The notes beneath the pieces are model-generated. The model saw only the letters and a list, made by a program, of their open reading frames with translations, searched no databases and was not told where the DNA came from. Shown here one piece after another: positions 30,914 through 39,262 of a stretch of DNA of 64,000 nucleotides. The stretch covers positions 1 to 64,000 of the forward strand of contig CAVOGA010000001.1 of the NCBI GenBank assembly GCA_963695135.1. Direction: 5' to 3'. The translations under genes were made by a program, and so were the position numbers. Origin of the DNA: Marinihelvus sp963695135 (lineage in GTDB: Bacteria; Pseudomonadota; Gammaproteobacteria; Xanthomonadales; SZUA-36). The first letter of the stretch is position 1, and each line of letters starts with the position of its first letter.

Positions 30914-32200
30914 TCAGCCCTGGTGATTGCCGAAGAATTCCAGGGTGGCGCGCAAGCCCCCCCGCTTACGGTTCTCGAAATGGATCCGCCAGTCATAGAG
31001 GTCGCAGAGGCGCTTGACAATCGCGAGCCCGAGCCCCGAACCCTTGCCCTGGGCGCCCTCGCCGCGGTAGTGACGATCCAGCACCCGTTCCAGCTCTTCT
31101 TCCGGAATTCCGGGGCCGGTGTCCTCGACCATGACGCGCCCGTTACCGACGGTCACAAGCACTTCGCCTTCCAGGGTATAGCGGATGCCGTTGCTGACCA
31201 GGTTGCCGATGGTCACCGCCAGCACCGACTCGGGCGCAATAACGCTAACCCGGTCTTCCTCGACCATGCGCAGCTCCACCGGACGGTTTTCCATCAGGGG
31301 CAGGTGCAGGTCGATGATGCCCTGGACAACCTCGGCCACGCTGTGGGCTTGCGAGTCCTCGTTGGTGCCGCGCTCAGCACGGACCAGGTGCAGCAGCGCG
31401 TTGGTGATGTCGGCTGACTGGCGGGCAGCGCGGGCGATGCGCAGCAGGCGCTGGCGCGTTCTCGGCGGCAGGTCCTGCTGGGCCAGGAGCAGCTCCGTTG
31501 CGCCGGAAATGACCGCCAGCGGCGTGCGCAGTTCGTGGCTCACATCCGCGTTGAACTCCCGGTCACGCTCAACCAGCTGGTACATGCGCTGCGCATAGGA
31601 ATCCAGGGCCGTGGCAAGCTGGCCAACCTCGTCATCGGCAAAGGCCTCGGCAAGACGGGGGTTGGCTGAAATTTTCTCTGCCTCCTCCAGGCGGTTCGCC
31701 AGTTCGGTTACCGGCCGCATCACCCGGGTTGACGACCACAGACCGATGGCCAGGGACAGGAGGGAAAACAGGATGACCACACCCACCAGGTACAGCACCA
31801 GCTGGCGGGTCAGGCGTCGATTCTCGGACACGTCATAGGTCAGAAACGCCCACAGATCATCATCCTTGCGCACCGCCGCCTTGTAGTCGACGCCGGCAAT
31901 TCTGACATTGTGAACACCGGTGCCCAGTTCACGGACCGGTGCTGCGACACTGTGATTCGGATCGCCGGGCCGGGTGACATAGCCCTGGATGCGCGTGTAG
32001 AAGGGTTCGACCACGGTCGGGTCTTCACGCAGCTGGCGGACATAGTCGTCCAGCTCCTGCTCGAGCGTGGAACCGATCAGCTCCTCTTCCAGGTAGCTTT
32101 GCAGGTACATAACACTTAGCGCGAGCAGGCCGCTGAGCAGGGTGCCCAGCAACAGAAATGAGAAAATAATGCGGCTGCGGAGCCTACGTCGAAACCGCAT
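30914..32200 (-). CDS. Two-component sensor histidine kinase
   Basis: 428 residues. Two transmembrane helices (near residues 10-35 and 160-185) flank a periplasmic domain of about 125 residues. They are followed by HAMP (RVMRPVTELANRLEEAE), a HisKA H-box (FNADVSHELRTPLAVISG) and a HATPase with NLVSNGIRY, VEDTGPGIP and GKGSGLGLAIVKRL. The ATG at 32200 overlaps the response regulator's end by 17 bases, so it is its cognate partner. The signal sensed is not predictable. Confidence 0.95.
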   Translation of the reverse strand: MRFRRRLRSRIIFSFLLLGTLLSGLLALSVMYLQSYLEEELIGSTLEQELDDYVRQLREDPTVVEPFYTRIQGYVTRPGDPNHSVAAPVRELGTGVHNVRIAGVDYKAAVRKDDDLWAFLTYDVSENRRLTRQLVLYLVGVVILFSLLSLAIGLWSSTRVMRPVTELANRLEEAEKISANPRLAEAFADDEVGQLATALDSYAQRMYQLVERDREFNADVSHELRTPLAVISGATELLLAQQDLPPRTRQRLLRIARAARQSADITNALLHLVRAERGTNEDSQAHSVAEVVQGIIDLHLPLMENRPVELRMVEEDRVSVIAPESVLAVTIGNLVSNGIRYTLEGEVLVTVGNGRVMVEDTGPGIPEEELERVLDRHYRGEGAQGKGSGLGLAIVKRLCDLYDWRIHFENRKRGGLRATLEFFGNHQG

Positions 32201-32870
32201 CGGACTCCATCAGCCGGTAACCGATGCCATGCCGGGTCTGGATCATTTTGCTACCGAAGGGTTTGTCCAACTGGGCCCGCAGGGAGTGGATATGCACGCG
32301 CAGGCTGTCACTATCGGGCATTTCCTCGCCCCAGACTTCCTTTTCGAGTTCAGCACGGGTCACCACGTTGGGCGAGGCGTCCATCAGGCAGCGCAGCAGC
32401 TTCAGACCAATCGGGTTGAGCTCAATCTCCCGTCCGCCACGGTGAACCGTCAGCGTGTCCTGGTTGAACTTCAGATCGCCGACCTGCAGGATCCGGTTCG
32501 ATTTATGGCGCCCCCGCCGTGACAGCACGTCGAGGCGGGCTTCCACCTCCTGCAGGGCGAAGGGCTTCACAAGATAGTCGTCGGCGCCGATATCAAAGCC
32601 CGCGAGCTTGTCTTCCAGCCGGTCACGGGCCGTCAGCATCAGCACGGGCGTGTCCTTGTTCGCATCGTCCCGCAGCTTGCGGCAAACATCCAGCCCGTCC
32701 ATGCCGGGCAGCTGGAGATCAAGCACGATCGCGTCAAAATCATTGACCACGGCCAGGTGCAAGCCGGTAATTCCATCCCCGGCAAAATCCACCGTGTGGC
32801 CGCGGTCTTCAAGGTAATCGCCGAGGTTTGCGGCAATATCCGGATTGTCTTCAATGATCAGAACGTGCAT
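32184..32870 (-). CDS. OmpR/PhoB-family response regulator
   Basis: About 228 residues from the ATG at 32870 (MHVLIIEDNPDIAANL), which follows GGAAGGAAG, a good ribosome site; a longer start at 32906 lacks one. The receiver has acidic pocket residues Glu7/Asp8, phospho-acceptor Asp51 in IVLDLQLPG, and Lys in DDYLVKPF. A winged-helix DNA-binding domain follows (PIGLKLLRCLMDASPNVVTR; RVHIHSLRAQLDKPF). A hairpin with T tract and three phased GTTAA half-sites lie upstream, suggesting autoregulation and a structured leader. Confidence 0.95.
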   Translation of the reverse strand: MHVLIIEDNPDIAANLGDYLEDRGHTVDFAGDGITGLHLAVVNDFDAIVLDLQLPGMDGLDVCRKLRDDANKDTPVLMLTARDRLEDKLAGFDIGADDYLVKPFALQEVEARLDVLSRRGRHKSNRILQVGDLKFNQDTLTVHRGGREIELNPIGLKLLRCLMDASPNVVTRAELEKEVWGEEMPDSDSLRVHIHSLRAQLDKPFGSKMIQTRHGIGYRLMESDAVST

Positions 32871-32902
32871 CGATTTGGCTTCCTTCCGTGGGAGGAACAC
32901 GC

Positions 32903-32949
32903 GCAAAGAAAAAGGCCCAAGCTGATTTGCACCGCGCTTGGGCCCCTTT
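32903..32949 (-). terminator. Intrinsic-terminator-like hairpin in the response-regulator leader
   Basis: Minus-strand reading gives GGCCCAAGC, a 13-base loop and GCTTGGGCC, then TTTTTCTTT. It lies only about 33 bases before the regulator start at 32870. It may terminate transcription arriving from pilU, or act as an attenuator. Confidence 0.75.
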
Positions 32950-33006
32950 GCCCTATGGTTACCGTAGCAGCGGCCAGGGCCGCCGCGGGCGCCGGAGTGA
33001 CGGACA

Positions 33007-33028
33007 ACCCTACATCGGATTGTAGGGT
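33007..33028. repeat. Perfect inverted repeat
   Basis: ACCCTACA, six bases, TGTAGGGT in the region between pilU and the response regulator. It could be an operator or a short RNA hairpin; no T tract follows on either strand. Confidence 0.5.
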
Positions 33029-33035
33029 CGCAGTC

Positions 33036-33073
33036 GTTAAACCGGAGTTAACCGCCAGCGCATTTTCCGTTAA
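33036..33073. promoter_or_regulatory. Phased GTTAA half-sites, candidate response-regulator binding site
   Basis: GTTAA occurs at 33036, 33047 and 33069, that is at spacings of 11 and 22 bases, one and two helical turns. OmpR-family regulators such as PmrA/QseB bind direct repeats of TTAA-type half-sites with this period. The sites lie about 165-200 bases upstream of the regulator start. Confidence 0.45.
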
Positions 33074-33088
33074 AAACCGCGTTGGCGG
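33072..33088 (-). terminator. Weak terminator-like hairpin directly after pilU
   Basis: Minus-strand CCGC-CAAC-GCGG followed by TTTTT, two bases after the pilU stop. The stem is only four base pairs, so efficiency is doubtful. Confidence 0.35.
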
Positions 33089-33090
33089 GG

Positions 33091-34215
33091 TCAGTCAATC
33101 AGCTCCACGTCAGACAGGTTGGCCGAGAGGGTCTCGGCATTCCCACCCTCGGAAAGTTTCACTGCCAGGCGCACCTCGTTCGAAGAGTCCGCGAAGCGCA
33201 AGGCATCGTCGTAGGTGATCTTGCCATCCTTGTAGAGTCCGTAGAGGCACTGATCAAAGGTGATCATGCCGTGGTGACCGGACTGCTTCATGATGTTCTT
33301 GAGTTCCGCGATATCGCCTTTGCGGATCGTGTCCTTGACCAGCGGCGTGGCCAGCAGGACCTCGACGGCAGCCCAGCGCCGGGTGCCGTCCACCGATGGC
33401 ACGAGCTGCTGGGCGCAGATCGCCTTCATGTTGAAGGACAGATCGAGCAGCACCTGTTCCTGCATTTCCTCGGGGAAGAAGTGCAGAATCCGGTCCAGGG
33501 CCTGGTTGGCGTTGTTCGCATGCAAGGTGCACATCACCAGGTGACCCGTTTCGGAGAAGGTAATCGCGTGCTCCATGGTTTCGCGGGTCCGCACCTCACC
33601 GATCATGATCACATCCGGCGCCTGCCGAAGCGTATTGCGCAGGGCAACCTCGAAGGATTCGGTATCGACACCGACCTCGCGCTGGGTGATCAGGCTCTTG
33701 TCGTGAAAGTGGACGTATTCAATCGGGTCTTCGATGGTCACGATGTGACCGCTCATGCGTGGCGGTTGCGGTAACCCATCATCGCCGCCAGGGAGGTCGA
33801 TTTACCGGTGCCCGTGGCGCCGACGAACAGGATAATCCCGCGCTTCTCAAGGGACAGTTCATTCAGGATCGGGGGCAGGTCAAGCTCTTCCGTTGTCGGA
33901 ATCTTGGTCTCGATGCGGCGGCAGACCATGCCGGGCAGCCCCTGCTGAAAGAAGGCGCTGACACGAAAACGCACATCACCGTCGAGGGAGATGGCGAACT
34001 GGCACTCCTGCGTGGTCTCGTACTCCTCGCGTTGCCGTCTCGTTCATCACGTCATGGATGATTTCGTGCACTTCCTCCGGCAACAGCACCTCGGTGGTAA
34101 TCCCGCGGATCTTGCCGTTGACCTTCACGCAGGGTGGCGCGTCAGCGGTGACAAACAGGTCCGACCCACGCTCTTCATGCAACTGGCGCAGCCAGCTTTC
34201 AACCGAACTCATCAT
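33091..34215 (-). CDS. pilU: Type IV pilus retraction ATPase PilU
   Basis: About 374 codons, a PilT-like secretion ATPase that assists pilus retraction. The N-terminus MMSSVESWLRQLHEERGSDL is PilU-like. Walker A is in LFVGATGTGKSTSLAAMMGY, followed by HIVTIEDPIEYVH, the Asp-box DVIMIGEVRTRETM and the His-box TGHLVMCTLHANNA. The C-terminal acidic tail is longer than PilT's, as usual in PilU. Frame changes near 34030 and 33765 (the latter between MMGYRN and GHIVTIED) look like indels. It lies 12 bases downstream of pilT. Confidence 0.93.
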
Positions 34216-34227
34216 CGCCTCACCTCC

Positions 34228-35266
34228 CTACTGAAACAGCTTTTTATCAACCGCCTTCCGGGCGGCATCGTGCTTGGAAATAATCCCGCGGCCCACGAGC
34301 ATCTCGAGATACTGGTCAAGGGTGTTCATGCCGAGCGCCTGGCCGGTCTGGATTGCAGAATACATCTGCGCAACCTTGTCCTCGCGGATCAGGTTGCGAA
34401 TCGCCGGCGTGGAAATCATGACCTCGTGGGCCGCCACGCGGCCGCCGCCGTAGCGCTTGAGCAGCGTCTGGGCAATCACCGCGCGCAGCGATTCGGACAG
34501 CATGGAGCGCACCATGGACTTCTCGCCGGCGGGGAATACGTCAATGATACGGTCGATGGTCTTCGCCGCCGAACTCGTGTGCAGCGTTCCGAACACGAGG
34601 TGACCGGTTTCCGCCGCGGTCAAGCGCCAGGCGGATGGTCTCGATGTCACGCATCTCGCCGACCAGGATCACGTCAGGGTCTTCACGCAGCGCGGCGCGC
34701 AGCGCCTGGTTGAAGCCATGCGTGTCGCGATGGACCTCGCGCTGGTTGATCAGGCATTTGCGCGAGCTGTGAACAAATTCGATCGGGTCCTCGATGGTCA
34801 GGATATGCCCGGCCATGGTGTCGTTGAGATGGTCGATCATCGCCGCCAGCGTGGTCGACTTGCCGGAACCGGTGGGCCCGGTGACCAGGACCAGCCCGCG
34901 CGGCACGTTGATGATTTCCCTGAATGTCGAGGGCGCACCAAGATCCTCGAGGGTCCAGACCGCTTCCGGAATCGTTCGGAAAGCACCGCCGACGCCGCGG
35001 TCCATGTGGAAACAGTTGACACGAAAGCGGGCAAGGCCCGGAACCGCGTAAGAAAAGTCGACCTCCAGGTTGGCCTCGAAATCGCGACGCTGGAAGTCAT
35101 TCATGGTGCTGTACAGCAACTCCTGCAGTTGCTGGTTGTCAATGTTCGGGACATTCAGCCGCTTGAGTTCGCCATCCACACGAATCATCGGCGGCAAGCC
35201 TGCAGACAGGTGCAAATCCGATGCCTTATTTTTTACCGCATAAGCCAGTAATTCCGCGATATCCAT
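34228..35266 (-). CDS. pilT: Type IV pilus retraction ATPase PilT
   Basis: About 346 codons, hexameric cytoplasmic ATPase that drives pilus retraction and twitching. It starts MDIAELLAYAVKNKASDLHL. Motifs: Walker A GPTGSGKSTTLAAMIDHLND, HILTIEDPIEFVH, DVILVGEMRDIETIRLA, and the His-box HLVFGTLHTSSAAKTIDRI. The C-terminal AIRNLIRE element used in retraction is present. One extra T near 34625 shifts the frame at IRLALTAAETGH. pilT-pilU are divergent from yggS-proC-yggT, the standard Pseudomonas-like order. Confidence 0.95.
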
Positions 35267-35400
35267 ATACCCCTCCTGAACTGGATCCTTGCGGGATACA
35301 ATGGCCAGACCCGCCCCTTACGGATCAAAACCAGATCATCCCTTGGCTTAACTATTAATAGGTTCTCGTAACATTAGAACATTCAAGGTTAAATTCCAAC

Positions 35401-36123
35401 ATGAACGTATACGCCCAGCGACTTTCTCACGTTCGCGAGAGAATCACAGCCGCCGCTGAAACAAGCCAGCGCGCGCCATCAGAGGTGCAATTGCTGGCGG
35501 TCAGCAAGCAGCAACCCGCAGCCGCGGTGCGGGCGCTGCACGAGCTTGGCCAGCGTTCTTTCGGAGAAAACCGCGCCGCAGAAGGGATCGCGAAGCAGTC
35601 CGAACTGGGCGACCTGGACCTGGTCTGGCACTTCATCGGAACCATCCAGTCCAACAAGACCCGGGATATAGCCCGTCATTTCGACTGGGTGCAATCGGTG
35701 GACCGCGAAAAAATTCTGTGCCGCCTGGCCGAGCACCGCCCCGCCACCCTGCCGCCCCTGAATATCTGCCTGCAGGTGAATATCGATCGTGAACCACAGA
35801 AGGCCGGCGCAGCGCCGGAAGCCGTTGAGGCACTGGCGGCGCTGGCTGCTGAACTTCCGGCAATTCGCCTGCGCGGCTTGATGTGCCTGCCGGCGCTGAC
35901 GGAAGATCCGCGCCAGACCCATGCCAGCTTTGAACGCCTGGCGTCCCTGCAGCGGAACCTGTGCAAGTCCGGTCACACCCTTGATACCCTGTCGATGGGA
36001 ATGTCGGGTGACCTGGAAATTGCCGTCGCCTGTGGCAGCACCATGGTCAGGGTCGGTACGGACCTGTTTGGCCCGCGACCGGCGCCCGGCAACGCAAACG
36101 CAGAACACGGAGGACCCCAGTAA
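35401..36123 (+). CDS. yggS: YggS/PLPBP family pyridoxal-phosphate homeostasis protein
   Basis: 240 residues, single-domain PLP-binding TIM barrel without known catalysis, which buffers pyridoxal phosphate. The PLP Lys is in VQLLAVSKQQPA; other family phrases are LGQRSFGENRAAEG, WHFIGTIQSNKTR and LSMGMSGDLEIAVACGSTMV, ending in VRVGTDLFG. The stop codon overlaps the proC start by one base (TAATG), indicating coupling. A role next to proC and pilT is conserved by position but not understood. Confidence 0.96.
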   Translation: MNVYAQRLSHVRERITAAAETSQRAPSEVQLLAVSKQQPAAAVRALHELGQRSFGENRAAEGIAKQSELGDLDLVWHFIGTIQSNKTRDIARHFDWVQSVDREKILCRLAEHRPATLPPLNICLQVNIDREPQKAGAAPEAVEALAALAAELPAIRLRGLMCLPALTEDPRQTHASFERLASLQRNLCKSGHTLDTLSMGMSGDLEIAVACGSTMVRVGTDLFGPRPAPGNANAEHGGPQ

Positions 36124-36935
36124 TGATCATCAGCTTTATCGGCGGCGGCAACATGGCCAGCGCCCTGATCGGGGGTCTGCTGAAGGCGGAGGATCCGCCG
36201 CAGATCCAGGTTGCCGACACGGACCCGGCTGCGCGGGAGCGGCTGACGGCACTGCCGGGCGTGCGCGTTTTTGCCGGGGCCGCCGACGCCGTGACGGGCG
36301 CGTCCCTGGTGGTGCTGGCGCTCAAACCCCAGGTTTTACCCGCCGTGATGCGCGATCTCGGGCCCAGGCTCAGCGCCGGGCAGTGCGTTGTTTCCGTGGC
36401 CGCCGGGATAACGCTGGCCGGCCTGCGTGGCACCCTGGCCGATGATGTGGCGGTGATCCGGGCCATGCCGAACACCCCCTCGCTGATGGGGCTGGGTATC
36501 ACCGGCATGTTCGCCGATGAGCAGTGCAGCGCCGCGCAACGCGCCCTGGCCGAACAGGTCATGGGCGCAGCGGGCGAGACCGTCTGGGTGACGTCAGAAT
36601 CCCAGATTGATGCCGTTACCGCGATTTCCGGCAGCGGGCCGGCCTATTTCTACCTGTTTACCGAGGCGCTGGCGGAGGCCGGCGCCAGGCTCGGACTGCC
36701 GCCGGAGACGGCGCAACGGCTGGCGACGCAAACCGCTTTCGGCGCCGGCAGCATGCTGGCCGCCGGCGGGGACAATCCGGCCACGCTGCGCAGGAAAGTC
36801 ACCTCGCCCGGCGGCACCACGGCCGCTGCCATTGCGGCGTTTGAAGCCGGCGGACTGCGTGAGCTGGTGCAAACCGCCACCGCGGCCGCTGACCAGCGCA
36901 GCGCTGAGCTGTCCCGGGCAGGTGATGACTCATGA
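36123..36935 (+). CDS. proC: Pyrroline-5-carboxylate reductase
   Basis: 270 residues; NAD(P)H reduction of pyrroline-5-carboxylate to proline. N-terminal Rossmann FIGGGNMASALIGGLLK, central MPNTPSLMGLGITGM, and the dimerisation/active-site segment AVTAISGSGPAYFYLFTEAL with the C-terminal signature VTSPGGTTAAAIAAFE. It overlaps yggT by four bases (ATGA). Full length, no disruption. Confidence 0.97.
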   Translation: MIISFIGGGNMASALIGGLLKAEDPPQIQVADTDPAARERLTALPGVRVFAGAADAVTGASLVVLALKPQVLPAVMRDLGPRLSAGQCVVSVAAGITLAGLRGTLADDVAVIRAMPNTPSLMGLGITGMFADEQCSAAQRALAEQVMGAAGETVWVTSESQIDAVTAISGSGPAYFYLFTEALAEAGARLGLPPETAQRLATQTAFGAGSMLAAGGDNPATLRRKVTSPGGTTAAAIAAFEAGGLRELVQTATAAADQRSAELSRAGDDS

Positions 36936-37474
36936 ACGCGGCCGGCGCATTTTCCTACCTGATCGGAACGCTGATCGATCTGTACATTACCGCGGTCATG
37001 CTCAGACTCCTGCTGCAATGGGTACGCGCCGATTTTTATAACCCGCTGTGCCAGTTCCTGGTGCTGATCACCAATCCCCTGCTGATTCCCCTGCGACGCG
37101 TTATCCCGTCCATCGGCAAGCTGGACACAGCCTCGGTTGTGCTCATGTTCCTGCTGGAGGTGCTCGGGGTATGGGTGGTGCTGCAGTTTTCCCAGCTGCG
37201 CATGGAGCCGCAGGCGCTGCTGATGTTTGCGGTCGTGAAGCTTATTCTGACGCTGCTCTGGACCTATTTTTTCCTGATCATTGCGCTGGTTATTCTCAGC
37301 TGGATCGGCCCCAGGGCCCGGCACCCGGTCGTGCCGCTGATCATTCAGCTCACAGATCCGGTCCTGGCGCCCATCCGGCGTTTCCTGCCGCCGCTCGGGG
37401 GCTTTGACCTGTCACCGCTGGTTGCACTGATTGCAATCCGGTTTCTGATCGAGCTGCTTCCCGGGCAGTTCTGA
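36932..37474 (+). CDS. yggT: YggT family membrane protein
   Basis: 180 residues with two YGGT repeats, each with hydrophobic helices. The first has LRLLLQWVRADFYNPLCQFL and NPLLIPLRRVIPSIG; the second has LVILSWIGPRARHPV and DPVLAPIRRFLPPLGGFDLS. Integral inner-membrane protein of unknown mechanism, linked to osmotic or K+ physiology in some bacteria. It overlaps proC by four bases, third in the yggS-proC-yggT operon. Confidence 0.95.
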   Translation: MNAAGAFSYLIGTLIDLYITAVMLRLLLQWVRADFYNPLCQFLVLITNPLLIPLRRVIPSIGKLDTASVVLMFLLEVLGVWVVLQFSQLRMEPQALLMFAVVKLILTLLWTYFFLIIALVILSWIGPRARHPVVPLIIQLTDPVLAPIRRFLPPLGGFDLSPLVALIAIRFLIELLPGQF

Positions 37475-37504
37475 TCCGGGCTTGCAACGCGGCAATCCGG
37501 AATT

Positions 37505-38089
37505 TCAGGGAAACAGGCGGTTCTTTTGCCAGGCGCCGTCCACGAGGGTAAAGCGGTACCGGTCGTGCAGGCGACTGCTGCGGCCGTACCAGAACTCGAT
37601 CATTCGCGGAACAACACGGAACCCGGACCAGTGCGGCGGGCGCGGCACAGCCCCGGTGAGGTAACGGGCTTCTATACGCGCCACCCGGGCCAATAGCTCG
37701 GCGCGGTTTTTCATCGGCCGCGACTGTTCGGAGGCCCAGGCGCCAAGCTGGCTGCCCCGCGCGCGGCTGGCGAAATAGGCGTCCGCCTCAGCATCGCTGA
37801 CCCGCTCTGCGATTCCCTCGATTCGCACCTGCTGTTCCGTGGCCTTCCAATGAAATACCAGGGCGGCCTGCGGATTGGCCAGCAATTGCCGGCCCTTGTT
37901 GCTTTCCAGGTTGGTGTAGAACACGAAGCCCGCTTCATCCCAGTCCTTGAGCAGGACCATGCGCGAGGACACGCCGCCCTCTTCGCTGAGCGTGGACAGG
38001 CACATGGCCGTCGGTTCCAGCTCATCCGAGCCTTGCGCGGCCTCCAGGCACTCGGCAAAGCGTTTGAGCGCTTCCTCGGGCAGGCTCAT
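37505..38089 (-). CDS. pdxH: Pyridoxamine/pyridoxine 5'-phosphate oxidase
   Basis: 194 residues, FMN enzyme that makes pyridoxal 5'-phosphate. Motifs: MCLSTLSEEGGVSSRMVLLK, FVFYTNLESNKGRQL, ALVFHWKATEQQVRIEGI, and the C-terminal WYGRSSRLHDRYRF with the FMN/PLP signature. It is slightly shorter than the enteric enzyme (about 218) at the N-terminus, as many homologues are. The start lies two bases after the exosortase H stop, so both are probably one transcript. It ends 30 bases from the yggT stop, convergent. Confidence 0.95.
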   Translation of the reverse strand: MSLPEEALKRFAECLEAAQGSDELEPTAMCLSTLSEEGGVSSRMVLLKDWDEAGFVFYTNLESNKGRQLLANPQAALVFHWKATEQQVRIEGIAERVSDAEADAYFASRARGSQLGAWASEQSRPMKNRAELLARVARIEARYLTGAVPRPPHWSGFRVVPRMIEFWYGRSSRLHDRYRFTLVDGAWQKNRLFP

Positions 38090-38091
38090 GG

Positions 38092-38625
38092 TCAGGCTGC
38101 CGCCGGCTGCATGGGCCCGGCATCATCATCGCCGCCATGCTTGCGTTTCCAGCCCGGCAGCTTGCGCAGCCAGATCAGCCACACGATCAGCGCATCGAGA
38201 ATGATCAGCGCCTGCCACAGGTAAAGATGGAACCACTCGAACGCCGTGTAGTTCCACTGGCCCATGTAGAACAGGCTGATGATCCGCACCAGGTTGAGAC
38301 CCTGGATCGCAAAAAACCCGATGACAAAACCGATAAGCTTGTATCGGAAGGGCGCGGGAAAGGCGAACAGGGCGGAAAAGAGTATGATGACAGCCTCAAG
38401 CCCGTTACAACCGCGCTCAATCCGCACACCAAAACCACTCACCGAGTCCCTGATTACGTTACCGGAGGCAACGACGTTGTCGTCAAACAGGGTAACAATC
38501 CACACGCTGATATCAGCGACCAGCGCCGTGAATGGCAGGATGACGTACTTTTCCGTCGGCTGTAGAATTTCCAGCGTAAAGAGGCTGATTAACAGCACGG
38601 AAAAAATGACAAAAAACCGCAACAT
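38092..38625 (-). CDS. xrtH: Exosortase H
   Basis: 177-residue integral membrane cysteine protease/transpeptidase of the exosortase/archaeosortase family. The triad is Cys73 in IERGCNGLEA, Arg114 in NLVRIISLF and His133 in EWFHLYLW; about five to six hydrophobic helices surround it. Length and sequence best match exosortase H, thought to process proteins with IPTL-type C-terminal sorting signals. I chose the ATG at 38625 because upstream extensions are basic and non-membrane. No sorting-signal substrate is encoded in this window. It is two bases ahead of pdxH and divergent from aroK. Confidence 0.85.
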   Translation of the reverse strand: MLRFFVIFSVLLISLFTLEILQPTEKYVILPFTALVADISVWIVTLFDDNVVASGNVIRDSVSGFGVRIERGCNGLEAVIILFSALFAFPAPFRYKLIGFVIGFFAIQGLNLVRIISLFYMGQWNYTAFEWFHLYLWQALIILDALIVWLIWLRKLPGWKRKHGGDDDAGPMQPAAA

Positions 38626-38706
38626 GGAGCGTGACCCGAAGTTTATCCGACAGCGCCACATGGTACCCGACAGCGCGCCGGCGCGCACCTGCAGGGCACG
38701 CCGTCC

Positions 38707-39252
38707 GTGAGCGGTGAAGCGACCCGTCGCGTGATCCTCGTCGGTCCGATGGGCTCAGGGAAAACCACCCTGGGCCGGCGCGCCGCGAGGCTGTTGAACC
38801 TGGACTTTTTTGACTGTGATGAGGAAATCGAGTCGCGATGCGGCGCCAGCGTGAATCTGATTTTTGACATCGAGGGTGAAGCCGGTTTCCGGGCCCGGGA
38901 GCGGCGCATGCTCAAGGAGCTTGCCGCCCGCGACCAGGTTCTGATCGCCACGGGCGGGGGCGTTGTGCTGGATCCGAAAAACCGCCAGCTGCTGAAGCAG
39001 GCCGGGCTGGTTGTCTGGTTGCAGACCCAGGTCGACCAGCAGCTGCGGCGGCTGGACCAGGACCGCAAGCGGCCCCTGCTGCAGACGCCGGACCGCCGGA
39101 AACGCCTGTTGTCCATGGCGGCGGAGCGGAATCCACTGTACGAGGACGTCTCCGACCTGGTGTACCGCACCCGGCAACGGGGCGTGGCCCGCGCCGCGCA
39201 GGATCTGGCCAGTCGCATAGAGAAGCACTGGAAATGCGAGGAAACCACGTGA
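38707..39252 (+). CDS. aroK: Shikimate kinase
   Basis: 181 residues; phosphorylates shikimate in aromatic amino-acid synthesis. Walker A VGPMGSGKTTLGRRAARLL, shikimate-binding DFFDCDEEIE, GFRARERRML, and the ATGGGVVL motif. The start is a GTG at 38707, which gives the usual short N-terminus. It is followed by aroB after 10 bases. Confidence 0.96.
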   Translation: MSGEATRRVILVGPMGSGKTTLGRRAARLLNLDFFDCDEEIESRCGASVNLIFDIEGEAGFRARERRMLKELAARDQVLIATGGGVVLDPKNRQLLKQAGLVVWLQTQVDQQLRRLDQDRKRPLLQTPDRRKRLLSMAAERNPLYEDVSDLVYRTRQRGVARAAQDLASRIEKHWKCEETT

Positions 39253-39262
39253 AGAGCGCGGC

